The notes under the pieces: generated by a model | Seen by the model: only the letters and a program-made list of their open reading frames with translations | Database searches by the model: none | What the model was told of the DNA's origin: nothing | Program-made: the position numbers and the translations under genes | Shown here: positions 58,901 to 64,000 of the stretch, one piece after another | Layout of the letters: each line of letters starts with the position of its first letter | Numbering within the stretch: position 1 is the stretch's first letter | From: Pyronema omphalodes | Lineage: Eukaryota; Ascomycota; Pezizomycetes; Pezizales; Pyronemataceae | Assembly (NCBI GenBank): GCA_024516155.1 | Contig: JAJJXM010000015.1 | Coordinates: 186,001-250,000, forward strand | Direction of reading: 5' to 3' | DNA length: 64,000 bases

Positions 58901-60012
58901 TCACCAAGCTCGTGAAAACCGTTATGTAGAACCGTCCAATTCCGCTGCAGACCTGTAGATCACACTGAACTAGGCACTGTGGCAAAATTCAAGCCATCCG
59001 GGAGGTCTCATGAAAGCCGTTGAAGATCCCCACCCCTAGCCCTATCCCGCTGAACTAGGAATACTTTTCAAGGAATATGGGTCAAATCAGATCCGAATGG
59101 GTTACTTTTTCATATCCGTTACATTTGTCAAGATCTAGCCCCCATGATTCGAGATGTGTAAACAGATTTCTGTCCGTTTCCTAAATTCCCTTCAACATCT
59201 TCCTGGTTATCCACGTTTTTTTTTGTTGCCTGTGGGGTAGACTGAGATTCGATAAGGTCAATTTCTTAATCTCCGTTGTCTTTGTTAAGATTAATCAAAA
59301 TTTAAAAATTCTATCCGTGGGAAGCCCAACTCACGAACTCATGAGAACTATGAAGTGTTTTCCCCGGTTTCATTTTTTCACGTGTTTTTGTTATATCTAG
59401 GAATAAAGTCCAAAAGAGATCTGACTAGGATAAATCCTTAATCTCCGCTTACCCTGTCATGATATATCTCGATTCAAGGTTCGATTTAGCGATCTGTGGG
59501 GAGCTTACTTTTCAACACGTGGTCTCGTGGGGGCAGTCATGATCACTTTCTTCCCTGATTCCTGTTTTCGTAGTCGATGTGATTCTTTGGCTGCCACGAT
59601 GTTTTTCTTCGCTTTCATACTTCCCTGTCATAATTCATGGCTTCAATTATTTCACTTTGTTCCACGTTTCTCGTGCTATGGTTCGTCTGAGAATTCCTCC
59701 GAGCTTTTGCACTGGATTAATCAAATCTTAACCTTAACCTTAAGATCTGATGAAGACACGACGATACCTTTTCTCAAGATACATGGATCTTTAGCTGCTG
59801 TTATCAAAGACGATCCATACGCATTCATCGTTTTCATCCGGGTTTTCCTACATCAGAACCTGACAAAGACTACCAACGGATTACCAATAAACGCGGGGAA
59901 AATTAAATAAAACTATTCTCATTTCAATTCTTAGGGATATCATTAATGACTACTTGATACCTTTCCCTCGGGGCCGTGTGAATCCGGGGGGATATGGGGG
60001 CGAGAGAGAGGA

Positions 60013-60029
60013 GGGGGGGGGGGGGGGGG
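60013..60029. repeat. 17-bp poly-G run
   Basis: Seventeen consecutive G residues following GGGGGATATGGGGGCGAGAGAGAGGA. Together with the neighbouring G tracts this could fold as a G-quadruplex. Confidence 0.8.
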
Positions 60030-60660
60030 CGTTCTTAAAATATTCAAACTCATTGAGGTATCAACCTCGCTAATCAACCCTTCCACGGCCGAAAACTGCA
60101 CGGAATATTACAATGGATACCTTCATCTTCACTTTTGTCCGTCCTCGGAACCCATGAATCAATGATGGCTTTCTGCATTAAGCAGTCATTAGTTCTCACT
60201 CATAACATTACGGAATTCTGCATATGCATATGCATATGTAGTGTATCCATCTCCGCATTATGAACTGAACCCTTGTCTATGTTTTCCTATTCTTTTTGTC
60301 TGACTATGGAGTATGCTAGAGAAGTATGGGGCACAAAATAAAAAAGCATGCATGAAAAACAGAAATGTTTGCAAGACAGTTTGGATAATATCTTCTCGGT
60401 TTCTTGCTGCTGGTACTGGAAGGTTCATGCTGAGTATCTTATTGATTCTCCTTGGTTATCGGGACTTTGTGTTGTAAACGAAGACACTGGAACTCGGAAC
60501 TCTTAATCTAATCATAATGCTCTGGTTGGCTTTGTTTCTATCCTTCAAAATTGTTACACCTCGCTTCTTGGTTTGCCTCCCTCGAGATATGCTATCACTG
60601 ATTGTCTACCCCGGGTTCATCCACCCCGTTGAGGTTACGGTTACTCACAGATATCTCAAT

Positions 60661-60850
60661 ATACAGGCCTTCAGGTTCAAGGCCAGGAACAGCAACAGCA
60701 ACAAAGGCAGCGCCAAGGACCATGGCAGCAACAAGAACCATGGCAGCAACAAGAACCATGCCAGTGCCAAGGGCAGCAACAACGACAAGGTTAACGACAA
60801 GGACAAGCACCAATACAAGGACCAGTACAAGTACAAGGCTCAATACAAGC
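60661..60850. repeat. Low-complexity tandem repeats (18-bp and shorter units)
   Basis: GGCAGCAACAAGAACCAT occurs twice perfectly with diverged copies on both sides, followed by CAAGNACAAGTACAAG-like units. An open frame covers the region only because unit lengths are multiples of three. Confidence 0.75.
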
Positions 60851-63800
60851 CTCCCATAACCATCACCTAAATTTCAATAATCTGTACTTACCCTCCCGAC
60901 CGTTTTCGATGAAGATCATATTAGGATATACCATGAACAAAAAGATTTCTATAATATAAGTTTTTATTATACCTAGTAGCTAATGCTAGTATCCGTCTTT
61001 GATGGGTTTTTTGCTCTTGGATACCGTGTTCGGAGCGGGTAGGAGGATGGAGGGATTGAATTTCGTAATTACATAATTTCATAATCCCGTGATTTTGTAA
61101 TTCTGCGATTTTATGATTCCGTGATTCCACGATTTTGTACATAGTTTGATAGTAATTTCAGTTTAGAACTAGCTTGGATGTTACTACATTCTGTACCAAT
61201 ACTCTTGGCAAAAAATTGGAGCACGAGGGCCGGGGAAATGGGGGAGGGTGGAGGAGGTGCCTACAAAGGCGTTTGCAGCAATGAAATAACGTGGAGTAAA
61301 GTAGAGTAGGTAGCAACCGGTATTCAAGTAACGCGTGGATATTGGGCTGGATGAATCCTATCGTAACAATACACTATTAGGTTATTACTCTTCTCATTCT
61401 CATTGTTATTACCATTACAAATCTTACATTTATCTCATCTTCAATGATTCTAGCTTTGTCGTTTAGAGTTTTTACCTCAAAGTTTTCACACCATCACGAC
61501 CACCACCACCATGACCACCACGCCCCCGCCCCTCATTCCCCCATGCGATCATCACTATCTCAGAGTTAAATAAATCACATGCTTGATACCTAAATACCTA
61601 ATTCCAAGCCATTGATTATCTTGCTATCAATCTCGATTAAATTGCTATCGACTCTAGGCCCCCTCTATCTAAAATCCTTTGAATCCCCGTCAAATCCCGG
61701 CTTTTGAACCAAATTGTAAGTTTTCAGGTATCAATAGTCAAAGCGGATTAAGCATTGGAAGGTCGGAATCCTTTGCAACTGCGAGATTGAATGCTGGGGT
61801 AAGCTTTTTGTTGATGTTTAGGTAACTCTAAATTGATACATATCATGCATAAGAAGATATTCATAAATCTCTGCATATCCTATTATATTCATTTTTATCA
61901 AAGGAAGTTTAAAATTCATTATTTCAATGAAATATTTGGCCAGAATGTTGAAATACTCTATTTGGTATTCTGTAATTGTTAACCTTAACTCCAACTGCAT
62001 ACTCGTCTGCGCGTTTATATTGTCGACATTATTAATGAATGTACACTGCATAAGATATTGCACAGCGTGTTTCACTTTTTACCATAGCCCTTGGGTTCAT
62101 GTCTATATGCATGTTCCATTCGGTTACTGGTGGTTCTCAAGCGCAGGTAAGACTTTGGTCGAATATGTATGTAGATTGGTAAATTATAAGTATAGAGGTA
62201 CCACATGATTGCGTAAAACTTTTCAAGGAAGGTTTTGGTTGGCTTGTAATAAAGACCTTTAACCTTGGAAACATTATAGGCATGATTGGATTAAAATATT
62301 CTTACCAAGTAGAAACGCAGAAAAATCTCCAAGCCATCGCAAGGTATGCAACGTATACAGATTTTTACGTATCAGAAAACCAATCCTATTTTCGTTTTAT
62401 CTTATCGCCACGTATACAGCGCAAGGCGTTTTCTCCCACCTAGTTTTTATATCTCTATATGATTCTACAATATATCCTGAAGCGTACATTAAAGACATTT
62501 CAACTTGGACTTTCTCGCCTATGTGGTGTAGAGTGAATTCGTTTCATCAGCTTTTAGTCCGTCATCACCGCTCGCTCGCCAGGGACCTAAGCCGCCGGCG
62601 CCTCCGAGCGTGCAGGGGTTTGTTAGTGAATTATTAGCACCATCGCATAAAAGCTTGATGACCAGCAAGCTTTAAGGAGTTGATTAACTAAATTAGCGGC
62701 GGCGACTCGCGGCGATGATGCAAAGGACGGAGGCGATAGAAAAGATTTGACGTCGGTGGTCAGTTCCTAGAACTTCTAGCGTTTTGACGGTTTTTTTTTC
62801 TCGCCTCCGATGATTCACAAAAAGATGTTCCCACCATGAGTTGTATGGCCTACATACGGTGACCATGAAGGATCATGAAAACAAGTAACAACGAAAGAAA
62901 GCAAGTAGGGTAATAAGGTGACATGCCGACTTGCAGGTTTCATGCAGTACAGCATGATAATTTTTTTTTTTTGATTTTCCTCTTTACAGTATCCCGTCTC
63001 CATCATCGCATCCATCGCGTAAACGATACTACACAAATACCATTCCCTGTCTACATATCCATGCATTACATACGATTCTCGCATGGTTTCTAGGATAGCG
63101 ATAGTCATGACGCCAATGGCGATGGCGATGCGTTACCTAACAGCTTGCGATAGATCCCCACCTCTACAGTACCCTGGAACTTCAGTCCCACTCCCGCATC
63201 GGCCACCCGCACCCTATCTTGTACCTTCCACTCCGGTCCTGGTAAATCTCTAATGGTGGGTGTATGGTTTAGCGGCGGAGGTTTTTTTTTTTGTAAATTA
63301 TTTCTAAAGTTGGAGGGAAGGTGGCTTGTATATATATCCTCAGTTACCACCCCACCAAGCTTTAATATTTCTCGATATTCATATCAGACAGTGGAAAGAC
63401 GCTATCTTATACGTCAACTTTGCCTTCAACAATTGTTCAACCTGGATTAAAGATACGCTAGCTCTTCTGCTTCAACGCTTACATTTCAACGCTCCGTCTT
63501 CCTGGCCACGCACTCCGCCATAACTCTGTATATTAAGGAACTTTCGCCGGTACCTACACAACGACCAAACTTTGATATTTGATCCAATAGCAAGAGATAT
63601 TCTATACGAGAGTGAAAATCGACTTCACTTCACCTTCATATCAAGGAATAGAAAAAGACATTATCCTCCACCTTCATTCATTGCATACCAGACTATCCGC
63701 AGTCAGATCGATTTCGCCGCCAAAACTCGCCCGCTTTTCGACCTGCCATTTAAGAAACACCACGGGATCTTGTTCAGCTGCAACGTATCCTTCGTCAATC

Positions 63801-64000
63801 AACCAGACATTCTGCCACTTCACAAGCTCGCCCACAAGTAGCGAGTTCACGCTCAGTCACGCCCTGTGTACAACCATTACCAACCCGTCAAACCAGAGGT
63901 TACATCTAGGAAGAGAAGACAAAAACAACCAGCAACATGGGGATGCATGCACAAACTAGCACACCATTAGCCGCGACGATTTTGGGTTTAATCGGAACGA

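Larger units (their letters stand above)
55948..64000. other. 8-kb gene-poor right end with degenerate and simple repeats
   Basis: No gene is supported. Open frames at 57433-57633, 59527-59910, 60517-60870, 63105-63350 (minus) and 63572-63841 show no recognised domains. The 60.5-kb frame is driven by low-complexity Asn/Lys/Asp repeats. Contents seen: weakly conserved ~165-bp repeats (about 59050-59520), a 17-G run (60013-60029), an 18-bp GGCAGCAACAAGAACCAT repeat (60724-60765), GTGATTTTGTAATT-like short repeats (61065-61140), and a GC-rich patch (62560-62750). The final kilobase may be the promoter of a gene beyond the window. Confidence 0.45.

Noticed and set aside
59527..59910. 127-codon plus-strand frame
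   Set aside because: Lies in degenerate repetitive DNA; mixed hydrophobic composition without a motif.
60517..60870. 117-codon frame with Asn/Lys/Asp repeats
   Set aside because: Open because of tandem repeats with unit lengths divisible by three; the start region has no family features.
63105..63350. 81-codon minus-strand frame with a plausible segment (VADAGVGLKFQGTVEVGIY)
   Set aside because: The segment looks protein-like, but there is no recognisable family, upstream exon or downstream continuation.

Overview
The window looks like nuclear DNA of a filamentous ascomycete (Pezizomycotina). The genes carry short spliceosomal introns of mostly 50-75 bp with GTAAGT/GTATGT-type donors and TAG/CAG acceptors. 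There is a roughly 2,400-residue class II myosin heavy chain of the kind filamentous fungi have, plus fungal-type transposon remains. Gene style would fit a nematode-trapping or other Orbiliomycete-like lineage, but that is a guess. No bacterial, plasmid or viral features were seen.

Layout. At the left edge (1-1.8 kb) a hAT-family DNA transposon runs off the window: a BED zinc-finger plus transposase gene on the minus strand and a repeat-rich terminus. From 3.9 to 20 kb lies a conserved block: a zf-C3H1 protein (Red1/ZFC3H1-like nuclear RNA-decay scaffold, minus) divergent from a myosin II heavy chain (plus), then a short-chain dehydrogenase (plus). A gene-free, simple-repeat-rich stretch (20-27 kb) leads to a steryl-ester-hydrolase-type lipase with a long disordered Pro/Gln-rich tail (27.0-30.8 kb). 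At 32.9-35.9 kb is a ten-exon AlkB-like 2-oxoglutarate/Fe(II) oxygenase (minus). At 39.7-40.4 kb is a small three-exon gene for the cytochrome oxidase assembly factor Pet191/COA5 (minus), recognisable only after splicing. At 43.0-44.1 kb is transaldolase.

From about 44 kb to the right edge the DNA is accessory in character: AT-rich and gene-poor. It holds a 346-bp TA-flanked inverted-repeat element (pogo/Fot1-like MITE), a decayed paralogue of the 3' half of the AlkB-like gene, a broken helical-protein gene, a tRNA-Asp(GUC) with an 86-nt hairpin-bearing intron and a decayed second copy of it with flanks, one intact-looking hypothetical gene (53.4-54.7 kb), a tRNA-Val(AAC), and degenerate or simple repeats.

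The conserved genes are housekeeping functions (RNA surveillance, cytokinesis, lipid mobilisation, respiratory-chain assembly, pentose phosphate pathway) and do not form a pathway cluster. The most unusual part is the 48-56 kb island of duplicated and decaying sequences. All exon boundaries were inferred by eye from splice signals, reading phase and protein-family conservation; none was checked against transcripts or databases.
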